DNA of 64,000 bases, from NCBI RefSeq assembly GCF_024642085.1, contig NZ_JAHEBV010000002.1, positions 1 through 64,000 on the forward strand, in the 5' to 3' direction. The DNA is from Novosphingobium sp. (GTDB taxonomy: Bacteria; Pseudomonadota; Alphaproteobacteria; Sphingomonadales; Sphingomonadaceae). Below are positions 29,859 through 38,557 of the stretch, piece after piece. How positions within the stretch are numbered: the first letter of the stretch is position 1; every line of letters begins with the position of its first letter. The position numbers and the translations under genes are program-made. The notes below the pieces were generated by a model that had not been told where the DNA came from, did no database searches, and worked only from the letters and a program-made list of their open reading frames with translations.

Positions 29859-30059
29859 ATGGAAGACGATCTGCCCCGCGTAAAAGGCGATGCGGCCAGC
29901 CTGCTGGCAAAGGAGCTGCTCGACAGTTATTCGCAGGACGAACTGGCTGAGCGGATATGCATGCTGGAAGCGGAAATTGCCCGCGTAGGCGCTCACCGCG
30001 ACAAGGCCAGCGCGCACCGCGCCGCTGCTGATGCCCTGTTCGGGCCGCGCAGCAGCTGA
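29859..30059 (+). CDS. DUF1192 domain-containing protein
   Basis: 66 aa: MEDDLPRVKGDAASLLAKELLDSYSQDELAERICMLEAEIARVGAHRDKASAHRAAADALFGPRSS. Confidence 0.88.
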   Translation: MEDDLPRVKGDAASLLAKELLDSYSQDELAERICMLEAEIARVGAHRDKASAHRAAADALFGPRSS

Positions 30060-30193
30060 TGGCTTGCAGCGCCGCCCTTTTCGGCAGGGTGCGGGCTTCC
30101 CATATAGGTTTTGTTAACCACGACCGTTCATATTCTCCGGCAAGCCGAACCTTACCCTCCGGAGCCATTCTGCCCTCTGAAAGAGACCCATAA

Positions 30194-32587
30194 ATGCCCA
30201 GCTTTGCCCAAAGCCTCGAAAAGACCCTCCACTCTGCGCTCGCCAACGCGTCGGAGCGCAGCCACGAGTACGCGACGCTAGAGCATCTGCTGCTCGCGCT
30301 GATCGATGATAGCGACGCAGCCGAAGTGATGCAGGCCTGCGGGGTTGAATTGGGCGAATTGGGCGAGGTGGTAAAACAATACCTTGATCAGGAATACCAG
30401 TCGCTCAAGACCCAGGAAAAGGGTGATCCCGCCCCTACCGCAGGGTTCCAGCGAGTAATCCAGCGCGCCATCCTTCATGTGCAGTCCTCGGGCAAGGACA
30501 CCGTCACCGGGGCCAACGTGCTGGTTGCGCTGTTTTCCGAACGGGACAGCTACGCGGTATATTTCTTGCAGCAGCAGGATATGAGCCGGCTGGATGCTGT
30601 CAGCTTCATCAGCCACGGGATAGGCAAGGGCGGCAAGCGGATCGAGGATCGCAGTCCCAAGGGGGCGGCTGAAGACGCCCCCGCACCAGAGGACAAGGCC
30701 GCCGCAACCAAGGACGGCAAAAAGGAAACCGCGCTTGACCAGTTCACGGTGAACCTCAATGAAAAGGCGCTGGCCGGCAAGGTCGATCCGTTGATCGGCC
30801 GGGGGCCCGAGGTCGATCGGACAATCCAGATCCTGTGCCGCCGCAGCAAGAACAACCCGCTTTACGTCGGCGATCCCGGCGTTGGCAAGACCGCCATCGC
30901 CGAGGGTCTGGCCCGAAAGATCGTTGAAGGTGACGTGCCCGAAGTGCTGGCCGAAGCCGTGATTTACAGCCTGGATATGGGGGCTTTGCTAGCCGGTACC
31001 CGGTATCGCGGTGATTTTGAAGAACGCCTCAAGCAGGTGGTCAACGAACTGGAAAAAATGCCGGACGCCGTTTTGTTTATCGACGAGATCCACACCGTTA
31101 TCGGCGCCGGGGCGACCAGCGGCGGTGCGATGGATGCGTCGAACCTCCTTAAACCGGCCCTGTCCGGCGGGACCATCCGTTGCATCGGGTCGACCACCTA
31201 CAAAGAGTTTCGCAACCATTTTGAGAAGGACCGCGCACTGCTGCGCCGGTTCCAGAAGATCGACGTGAACGAGCCCACGGTCGAGGACACGATCAAGATC
31301 CTCAAGGGCCTGCGCACAGCATTCGAGGAACACCACAAGGTCAAATATACGCCCGAGGCGATCAAGACCGCTGTGGAGCTTTCGGCCCGCTACATCAACG
31401 ACCGCAAGCTGCCTGACAAGGCAATCGACGTAATCGACGAAGTAGGCGCGATGCAGATGCTGGTCCCGCCGTCAAAACGCAAGAAGACCATCACCGGGCG
31501 CGAGATCGAGGCGGTCATTGCCACGATGGCGCGGATCCCGCCAAAATCGGTTTCGAGCGATGATCGCACCGCGCTGGAGCATCTCGAACGCGATCTGAAG
31601 CGCGTCGTTTTCGGCCAAGACAAGGCGATCGAGGTGTTGTCGTCGGCAATGAAGCTCAGCCGGGCTGGCTTGCGCGATCCCGAAAAGCCGATTGGCTCGT
31701 TTCTGTTTTCCGGCCCGACCGGCGTCGGCAAGACAGAAGTGGCCAAGCAGCTGGCCGATATCATGGGCATTCCGATCCAGCGTTTCGACATGTCGGAATA
31801 CATGGAACGTCATTCGGTCAGCCGCCTGATCGGCGCGCCTCCCGGTTACGTCGGATATGATCAGGGTGGACTTTTGACTGACGCAGTCGACCAGCAGCCA
31901 CACAGCGTCCTGTTGCTGGACGAAATCGAAAAGGCCCACCCTGACCTGTTCAACATCCTGCTGCAAGTGATGGACAACGGCCGTCTGACCGACCACCACG
32001 GCAAGACAGTCGATTTCCGCAACGTAGTGCTGATCATGACAACCAACGCCGGTGCATCGGACATGGCGAAGCAGGGCATCGGCTTTGGGGACGTATCCAA
32101 AGAGGATGCCGGCGATGAGGCGGTCAAGCGGATGTTTTCGCCAGAGTTCCGCAACCGGCTCGATGCGATCGTGCCGTTTGCCTATCTCGGCACCGAGACT
32201 ATCAGCCGTGTTGTCGACAAGTTCGTGCTCCAGCTGGAACTGCAGCTCGCCGACCAGAATGTTCACATTCAGTTTGACGGCGATGCCCGCGAATGGCTGG
32301 GCAAGCGCGGCTATGACAAGCTTTATGGTGCGCGCCCGATGGCCCGCCTGATCCAAGAGAAAGTCAAACAGCCGCTGGCGGAGGAACTGTTGTTCGGAAA
32401 GCTGCGTCACGGCGGCGAAGTCCACGTCTCGGTCAAAGACGAAGCGCTCGCTTTTGAACTCACCCCTGCCCCGCCCAAGTTGCCCCGCGGCGCAAAGCCA
32501 AAAAGCGATGCTGTTGCAAGCCGGGCCAAAGTCAGGACCAAAAGGCCCAAGGCAGCGCCGGAAACCAGCGACGATAGCGCCGAATAG
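30194..32587 (+). CDS. clpA: ATP-dependent Clp protease ATP-binding subunit ClpA
   Basis: N-domain SLEKTLHSALANASERSHEYATLEHLLLALI, Walker A GDPGVGKTAIAEGLA and GPTGVGKTEVAKQLA, DATNLLKP-like region MDASNLLKPALSGG. Confidence 0.97.
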   Translation: MPSFAQSLEKTLHSALANASERSHEYATLEHLLLALIDDSDAAEVMQACGVELGELGEVVKQYLDQEYQSLKTQEKGDPAPTAGFQRVIQRAILHVQSSGKDTVTGANVLVALFSERDSYAVYFLQQQDMSRLDAVSFISHGIGKGGKRIEDRSPKGAAEDAPAPEDKAAATKDGKKETALDQFTVNLNEKALAGKVDPLIGRGPEVDRTIQILCRRSKNNPLYVGDPGVGKTAIAEGLARKIVEGDVPEVLAEAVIYSLDMGALLAGTRYRGDFEERLKQVVNELEKMPDAVLFIDEIHTVIGAGATSGGAMDASNLLKPALSGGTIRCIGSTTYKEFRNHFEKDRALLRRFQKIDVNEPTVEDTIKILKGLRTAFEEHHKVKYTPEAIKTAVELSARYINDRKLPDKAIDVIDEVGAMQMLVPPSKRKKTITGREIEAVIATMARIPPKSVSSDDRTALEHLERDLKRVVFGQDKAIEVLSSAMKLSRAGLRDPEKPIGSFLFSGPTGVGKTEVAKQLADIMGIPIQRFDMSEYMERHSVSRLIGAPPGYVGYDQGGLLTDAVDQQPHSVLLLDEIEKAHPDLFNILLQVMDNGRLTDHHGKTVDFRNVVLIMTTNAGASDMAKQGIGFGDVSKEDAGDEAVKRMFSPEFRNRLDAIVPFAYLGTETISRVVDKFVLQLELQLADQNVHIQFDGDAREWLGKRGYDKLYGARPMARLIQEKVKQPLAEELLFGKLRHGGEVHVSVKDEALAFELTPAPPKLPRGAKPKSDAVASRAKVRTKRPKAAPETSDDSAE

Positions 32588-32593
32588 GCATCT

Positions 32594-34375
32594 TTGGGAG
32601 TGATCGCCGCGAAGTGGAACCGCGCGGTGCGTAACGCCATCGCAGCGTTGGCGCTCGCGGTTTCTATTATTCCATTTGCCACCTTGGCCCAGGATGCAGA
32701 CGACACGGACTGGGATCCGCCCCTGGCGGAACGGACCAGGGAAAGCGGCCTGCCGCTAACTGCCAACCAGACGGCGACCGGATTGGACGCGCTGGACCTT
32801 TCGTTGCGGATTGATCCAGCGGCAACCACGCTGACCGGTATAGCGCGCTATCGTCTGACCGCGCTCGCTCCGATCAGCCGGCTCGAGTTTGATTTGGACC
32901 CGCGTTACGCCATTTCGGCTATGCGGCTAAATGGGGGACTGGTTACTTCAGAACGCTGGCGCAACGACAAGGGGCTGCTTTCGGTCGATCTGCCGCAGCC
33001 GGCTTCGAAGGGTGCCGAAATAGCCTTGGAAGTGCGCTATTCCGGCCATCCTCACAAAGCCAAGAAAGCACCTTGGGACGGCGGCATCCAGTGGAGCCGC
33101 ACGCCGAGCGGCCAGCCATGGATCGCAACCGCCGTACAAGGCGAAGGCTGCGACTTGATATACCCCTGCATCGACAACTCCCAAAAACGCGTTGCCGTAA
33201 TCGATGCGGCGATTGCAGTCCCGGCCCCGCTGGTTGCGGCGGGCAACGGCAAGTTCATGGGACGCAGCGACGAAGGCGGCTGGACGACATGGAAATGGCA
33301 GACCCGCAACCTCAACACCTATGCCCTAGCGCTCAACATCGGGCCGTATCAAACGGTCGAACGGACCTATGCCAGCCGCTTTGGAAACAGCTATCCGATC
33401 TCGTTCTGGTACCTGCCCGGCAACCGTGACAAAGCCGTCGCCCTAGTTGACCAGATGACGCAATTCCTTGATTTCTTTGAGCGTGCAATCGGCCCTTATC
33501 CGGCGGGCGCGGAAAAAGTCGGGCTGGTAGAAACCCCGCACCTCGGCATGGAGCATCAAACCATCAACGCTTACGGCAACGGCTTCAAGCTGGCGCCCGA
33601 AGGGTACGACTGGCTGATGCACCATGAGTTCAGCCACGAATGGTTCGCCAATCAACTGGCCGAAACCGAACCCAAACACATGTGGTTGCAGGAAGGGCTG
33701 GGCAGCTACATGCAGCCGCTCTATCTCCAGCAAAAGCTTGGCGAGGCTAATTATCACGCCGCCTTGTGGGACATGCGCAAGAAGATCGTAGCGAAAGTCG
33801 CGCTTGTTCCCGATGGCCGGGTGTCGAGCGCCTACTATAACGATAAGGATGCCGGTTGGGGCGGTGACATCTATTACAAGGGCGCGTGGATTGCCCATAC
33901 GCTGCGCGCGCTGATCGGGGACAAAGCCTTTTTTGCCACCCTGCGCCGCGTGACTTATGGCCGCGATGATCCGCGACCCGGCAATTTCCTGCCTGTCTAC
34001 CGAACGAGCGATGATTTCAGAAGCGAGGCGGAAAAAGCCAGCGGGAAAGACCTGACATGGTTCTTCGAAGCGTATTTGAGCCAGGGGCCATTACCCAAGC
34101 TAACGGTGACGCGCACCGGACAGCGGCTTGATCTGGCCTGGACAACGGCAGGTCATACGGTTTTCCCGATGCCCCTGGATGTGCGCGTCGGATCGCGCGT
34201 TGCCCGACTGCCGATGACGGGTGGACGGGGCAGCGTGACACTGGGCGGCGACACCAGCGATTACACGATTGATCCTGAAAGCAAGATCCTGCGCGACAAC
34301 CAGGCGATCACCGAATGGCAGGCGCAGGAAAAAGCAGAAAAGGATGCAAAGGCCAAGGCGGCCGCAGCCCAGTGA
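32594..34375 (+). CDS. M1 family metallopeptidase
   Basis: Zinc motif HHEFSHEWFANQLAETEPKHMWLQEGLGSYMQ (HExxH-x18-E type); GMEHQTINAYG replaces the classical GAMEN; signal peptide. Confidence 0.92.
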   Translation: MGVIAAKWNRAVRNAIAALALAVSIIPFATLAQDADDTDWDPPLAERTRESGLPLTANQTATGLDALDLSLRIDPAATTLTGIARYRLTALAPISRLEFDLDPRYAISAMRLNGGLVTSERWRNDKGLLSVDLPQPASKGAEIALEVRYSGHPHKAKKAPWDGGIQWSRTPSGQPWIATAVQGEGCDLIYPCIDNSQKRVAVIDAAIAVPAPLVAAGNGKFMGRSDEGGWTTWKWQTRNLNTYALALNIGPYQTVERTYASRFGNSYPISFWYLPGNRDKAVALVDQMTQFLDFFERAIGPYPAGAEKVGLVETPHLGMEHQTINAYGNGFKLAPEGYDWLMHHEFSHEWFANQLAETEPKHMWLQEGLGSYMQPLYLQQKLGEANYHAALWDMRKKIVAKVALVPDGRVSSAYYNDKDAGWGGDIYYKGAWIAHTLRALIGDKAFFATLRRVTYGRDDPRPGNFLPVYRTSDDFRSEAEKASGKDLTWFFEAYLSQGPLPKLTVTRTGQRLDLAWTTAGHTVFPMPLDVRVGSRVARLPMTGGRGSVTLGGDTSDYTIDPESKILRDNQAITEWQAQEKAEKDAKAKAAAAQ

Positions 34376-34410
34376 TGGAACTGTACTGCCCGGTTCCACG
34401 TTAGGACGAG

Positions 34411-35415
34411 GTGGCTGCAGCGTTTTCCTGGATCAAGGCGGAGCCGATGGGCATCCGCATCCTTCCTGCCAACTGCTGGATCGATCCGGCGCGGCCTGTC
34501 GATAAGGCGCTGGTCACCCACGGCCACGCCGATCACGCACGCGGCGGCCACGGACAAACCATCGCCACACCGCAGACATTGGCAATCATGCAACTGCGCT
34601 ACCAGACCGAAGCCGGGGCCACGCCGGTGGCCTATGGCGAAACAATCCGCTTGCCCGGCGGGGTGACAGCAACGTACCAGCCGGCTGGGCACGTACTTGG
34701 ATCAGCGCAAATCCTACTGGAACATGCCGGCGAACGCGTCGTGATTACCGGCGATTACAAACGCCGCAGTGATCCCACCTGCCCGCCGTTCGTGCCGATC
34801 CCCTGCGACATATTTATCACCGAGGCAACTTTCGGCCTGCCGATCTTTCACCATCCGCCGATCGCGGAAGAAATGACCAAGCTGCTCGCCGCACGTGCCG
34901 CCAGTCCCGATCGCTGCGTGCTGATCGGCGCCTATGCGCTGGGCAAGGCGCAGCGGGTGATCGCCGAGCTGCGGCTGGCCGGATATGCCGAGCCGATCTA
35001 CCTCCATGGCGCTCTGGAAAAAATGTGCCGACTTTACGAAGAACTGGGTGTCGGGTTAGGAGAATTACGGCCGATTGCCGGCTTGCCCAAAGCCGCGCTG
35101 CAGGGGCAGATCGCCCTTTGCCCGCCTTCCGCGCTAAACGACCGGTGGAGCCGCCGCCTGCCTGATCCGATCACCGCGATGGCATCCGGGTGGATGCGCG
35201 TACGCCAGCGCGCGCGGCAGAAGAATGTCGAATTGCCCCTGATCATTTCCGATCACGCCGACTGGGGCGAACTGACGCGGACGATCACCGAGGTCAATCC
35301 GGCTGAGACCTGGATCACCCACGGACGCGAAGATGCACTGCTTCGCTGGTGCGAGCTTAACCAGCGCAAGGCGCGGGCCTTGGCGCTGATCGGTTATGAG
35401 GACGAAGATGATTAA
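34411..35415 (+). CDS. Ligase-associated DNA damage response exonuclease (metallo-beta-lactamase/beta-CASP type)
   Basis: VTHGHADHARGGHG, VVITGDYKRRSDPTCPPFVPIPCDIFITEATFGLPIFHHP; directly precedes the ATP-dependent ligase. GTG start. Confidence 0.94.
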   Translation: MAAAFSWIKAEPMGIRILPANCWIDPARPVDKALVTHGHADHARGGHGQTIATPQTLAIMQLRYQTEAGATPVAYGETIRLPGGVTATYQPAGHVLGSAQILLEHAGERVVITGDYKRRSDPTCPPFVPIPCDIFITEATFGLPIFHHPPIAEEMTKLLAARAASPDRCVLIGAYALGKAQRVIAELRLAGYAEPIYLHGALEKMCRLYEELGVGLGELRPIAGLPKAALQGQIALCPPSALNDRWSRRLPDPITAMASGWMRVRQRARQKNVELPLIISDHADWGELTRTITEVNPAETWITHGREDALLRWCELNQRKARALALIGYEDEDD

Positions 35416-35428
35416 GGGGGGCGACTAG

Positions 35429-37024
35429 GTGGAGCGCTTTGCCGCCCTGATCGACGCACTGGTCTATACCCCGTCGCGCAATGCAAAGCTGGCCTTGCTG
35501 GCCGCTTATTTGCAATCCACGCCCGACCCCGATCGCGGTTGGGCACTGGCCGCATTGACCGACGGGCTGGACTTCCCGGCAATCAAGGCGAGCACGATCC
35601 GCAAACTGCTGATGGATCGCGTCGATCCGGTACTGTTCCAGCTAAGCCGCGACTACGTTGGCGATACGGCAGAGACGGCCAGCCTGCTGTGGCCCGATCC
35701 GCCAGGCGTTACCGCGCCGCCTCCGACGGTAAGCAACGTTGTCGCCGATCTCTCCGGCGGCAATCGCGCCACCGCCCCGCGCGTTCTTGCAGACCTTCTC
35801 GACCGGCTTGATTCGTCGGGACGTTATGCTCTGCTCAAACTGGCGACGGGGGCAATGCGCATCGGCATTTCGTCGCGCCTGGCCAAGACCGCCTTTGCCC
35901 AAGCTTTCGGTGTAAGCGTCGACGATGTAGAAGAATACTGGCACGGCCTGACCCCGCCTTATTTACCGCTGTTTGATTGGGCAGCGCGCGGCGCAGCACC
36001 GCCACGCACCGATGACCTGCCGCTGTTCCGTCCCTTCATGCTTGCCCATCCGCTTGAGGATTTGCAGGTTGATCTGGCGGACTATGCGGCCGAATGGAAA
36101 TGGGACGGCATCCGGGTTCAGTTAGTTCACGTGTCTGGCGAAACGCGAATCTATTCGCGTTCAGGCGACGATATCACCGCGACATTTCCCGAGCTGGCCC
36201 CGGCCCTTACCGTTCCCGCTGCGCTGGATGGGGAACTTTTGGTTCGCGGGACCCATCAGGGCGGAGAGCAAGGCGGAGCTGCCAGCTTTAACGCCTTGCA
36301 GCAGCGGCTGGGACGCAAGACTGTGTCCAAGGCGATGATGGCCGATTTTCCTGCCTTTGTACGGCTATACGACGTCCTCGTCCTGGAAGGCGAGGACCAC
36401 CGGCCGCGCGCATGGACCGACCGGCGCCAAGTATTAGAAGCGCTGCTGCCCAGGCTGGACCCTGAGCGCTTTGACATAAGCGCGGTAATCGAAGCCCGCG
36501 ACTTTGCTGAACTCACCGCGATACGCGATCGCGCCCGCGATGACGCGATCGAAGGGGTGATGCTGAAGCGGCGTGACAGTCCGTATGTCACGGGCCGGAA
36601 GACCGGATTCTGGTACAAATGGAAACGCGACCCACTGTTGATCGATTGTGTCCTGATGTATGCCCAGCGCGGAAGCGGAAAGCGCAGCAGTTTCTATTCG
36701 GACTTCACGTTCGGGTGCTGGGCGGGCGATCCTGATAGCGGCGCGGATCTGCTTCCGGTCGGCAAAGCCTATTTCGGTTTCACCGACGAAGAATTGAAAT
36801 GGCTGGACCGCCATATCCGCCAACATACGGTCAATCGCTTTGGGCCGGTGCGCGAAACCGATCGCAGTCTGGTGTTCGAAGTGGCATTTGATTCGGTCCA
36901 CGCCAGCAAGCGGCACAAATCCGGCGTAGCCATGCGCTTTCCGCGCATCAACCGGATACGTGCGGATAAGCCGGCCCACGAAGCTGACCGGCTAGAAAGC
37001 CTAAGGGCCTTGATCCGCGATTGA
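35429..37024 (+). CDS. Cisplatin damage response-type ATP-dependent DNA ligase
   Basis: Ligase motif I EWKWDGIR, EGVMLKRRDSPYVTGRKTGFWYKWKRDPLLIDCVLMYAQRGSGKRSSFYSDFTFG; GTG start. Confidence 0.95.
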   Translation: MERFAALIDALVYTPSRNAKLALLAAYLQSTPDPDRGWALAALTDGLDFPAIKASTIRKLLMDRVDPVLFQLSRDYVGDTAETASLLWPDPPGVTAPPPTVSNVVADLSGGNRATAPRVLADLLDRLDSSGRYALLKLATGAMRIGISSRLAKTAFAQAFGVSVDDVEEYWHGLTPPYLPLFDWAARGAAPPRTDDLPLFRPFMLAHPLEDLQVDLADYAAEWKWDGIRVQLVHVSGETRIYSRSGDDITATFPELAPALTVPAALDGELLVRGTHQGGEQGGAASFNALQQRLGRKTVSKAMMADFPAFVRLYDVLVLEGEDHRPRAWTDRRQVLEALLPRLDPERFDISAVIEARDFAELTAIRDRARDDAIEGVMLKRRDSPYVTGRKTGFWYKWKRDPLLIDCVLMYAQRGSGKRSSFYSDFTFGCWAGDPDSGADLLPVGKAYFGFTDEELKWLDRHIRQHTVNRFGPVRETDRSLVFEVAFDSVHASKRHKSGVAMRFPRINRIRADKPAHEADRLESLRALIRD

Positions 37025-37056
37025 ACTCGTCGCGCACTGTGGGTTAGGCAGGTCCG

Positions 37057-37692
37057 GTGCAAAGTTACGATCCACCGCGCCAAGCCCTTGCGATTGCCTC
37101 CGCAGCACTTGCCGGCAGCATTGATGCGGCAGGCTACCTCTCGGCAAACCGCTATTTCGTGTCGTTCATGTCGGGCAACACAACCAGGCTTGGCGTGGAT
37201 CTCGCCACCACACCTGGATCGGCCATTATGCCGGTTTTGCTTATCGGGGGATTTGTAGCAGGGGTAGTGGGCGGCTCACTCGTATCCGCGCGTGCAGGCG
37301 ATCAGCGCAAGTTTGCCGTGCTGGCGGCCGTGGCATTGCTGCTGGCGGGAGCGGCGCTGGCAAATCTTACTGGTTCAGGCAATGTAACACTTGCGCTGCT
37401 TGTCCTGGCCATGGGCGCGATAAACAATACCTTTCAGCGTGATGGCGGCGTTGCGGTTGGAGTGACATACATGACCGGTGCGCTGGTCCGCCTTGGCCAA
37501 GGGATCGCGGCACGGATATCCGGAACCGGCGGCGAAGGCTGGGTGCTATGGTTCTTCCTGTGGTTGGGGTTGGCATTGGGCGCTGTCGCCGGCGCCATGG
37601 CCTGGTTACGTTTTCCTGAACTGATGTTGTGGCTGGCAGCCCTGTGGGCCGGTGCACTGAGCATTGCTGCCCGGAGATTACCCCGCGCCTAG
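37057..37692 (+). CDS. YoaK family (DUF1275) membrane protein
   Basis: AGSIDAAGYLSANRYFVSFMSGNTTRLGVDLA...AMGAINNTFQRDGGVAVGVTYMTGALVRLGQ. Confidence 0.92.
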   Translation: MQSYDPPRQALAIASAALAGSIDAAGYLSANRYFVSFMSGNTTRLGVDLATTPGSAIMPVLLIGGFVAGVVGGSLVSARAGDQRKFAVLAAVALLLAGAALANLTGSGNVTLALLVLAMGAINNTFQRDGGVAVGVTYMTGALVRLGQGIAARISGTGGEGWVLWFFLWLGLALGAVAGAMAWLRFPELMLWLAALWAGALSIAARRLPRA

Positions 37693-37722
37693 AGCTTTAT
37701 CCTGATCAGCTTGTCGCGCCCA

Positions 37723-37737
37723 GTTGCGCGGCGCAAC
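37723..37737. repeat. Palindrome GTTGCGC-G-GCGCAAC between the convergent YoaK and gamma-CA genes
   Basis: Identical core to 57222-57236. Confidence 0.7.
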
Positions 37738-37951
37738 AAGTGGAAGCCGGGACGTCGGCTGGCAAAACTCAATTGCCGCCAACGCGCGTAATGCGGCGTT
37801 GGCTTTGAGTTTATCCAGCCCGGCGCAAACTTTGACCAACCGGCACCCCGGACTATTCCCGACCGCCTCCTTGTCAGTGCCCGGATCAATGCGCGGGGCG
37901 ATCCGGCTCTGTTTGCCGATCAGCGTGTGCAGGGCGCCGGATAAGGGGAGT

Positions 37952-38557
37952 TCAGAACGAGGCCGCAACATTTGTCAGGCCGGTAATTGCCGCGGCATGA
38001 TGCTGCCCGTTCTCGACGTAGTGCGCGGTACCCATACGCATGCCCATGATTGCCACATCATCAAGTTCGCGCATGAACCGCGCCGGACGTCCACCCCACA
38101 GCTGGCGCGGCTCCATCACTTTGCCTTCGGTAAGCATCGCTCCGGCAGCCAGCATGGCGTCGCTGCCGATCCGCGCCTTATTCATTACGATGGCACCCAG
38201 ACCAACAAAGCCGCGATCCTCGATCACGCAACCGTGAATCATGGCCATGTGGCCGATGAGTACGTCTTCACCGATGATCGTCGGCGACCCGTCTGGATCC
38301 CCCGGACGCGGCGGATCGCAGTGAACTACGCTGCCGTCCTGCACATTACTTCGAGCGCCTATGACAATGCGGCTGACATCGGCGCGCAGAACGCAATTGT
38401 ACCAGATGCTTACATCGGGGCCGATCTCGACATCGCCGATGATACGGCAGCCCGGCGCAATGAAAGCGCTCTGATGAATCCGCGGACTTTTGCCGTGGAT
38501 TGGCAGCAGGGTCACGTCTGGTCGGTTCACTTGTTTGCTCCCAGTACGTTGCGCCAT
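37952..38557 (-). CDS. Gamma carbonic anhydrase family protein
   Basis: Left-handed beta-helix hexapeptide repeats: IHQSAFIAPGCRIIGDVEIGPDVSIWYNCVLRADVSRIVIGARSNVQDGSVVHCD...IGHMAMIHGCVIEDRGFVGLGAIVMNKARIG. Confidence 0.94.
   Translation of the reverse strand: MAQRTGSKQVNRPDVTLLPIHGKSPRIHQSAFIAPGCRIIGDVEIGPDVSIWYNCVLRADVSRIVIGARSNVQDGSVVHCDPPRPGDPDGSPTIIGEDVLIGHMAMIHGCVIEDRGFVGLGAIVMNKARIGSDAMLAAGAMLTEGKVMEPRQLWGGRPARFMRELDDVAIMGMRMGTAHYVENGQHHAAAITGLTNVAASF

Noticed and set aside
31472-32425. 317-aa minus-strand ORF inside clpA
   Set aside because: Mirror frame of the strongly conserved clpA gene; no independent support.
37678-37971. 97-aa minus ORF between YoaK and gamma-CA
   Set aside because: Overlaps the end of YoaK and the 3' end of the gamma-CA gene, has no recognisable family, and spans the palindromic site; more likely non-coding, though a decayed gene cannot be excluded.
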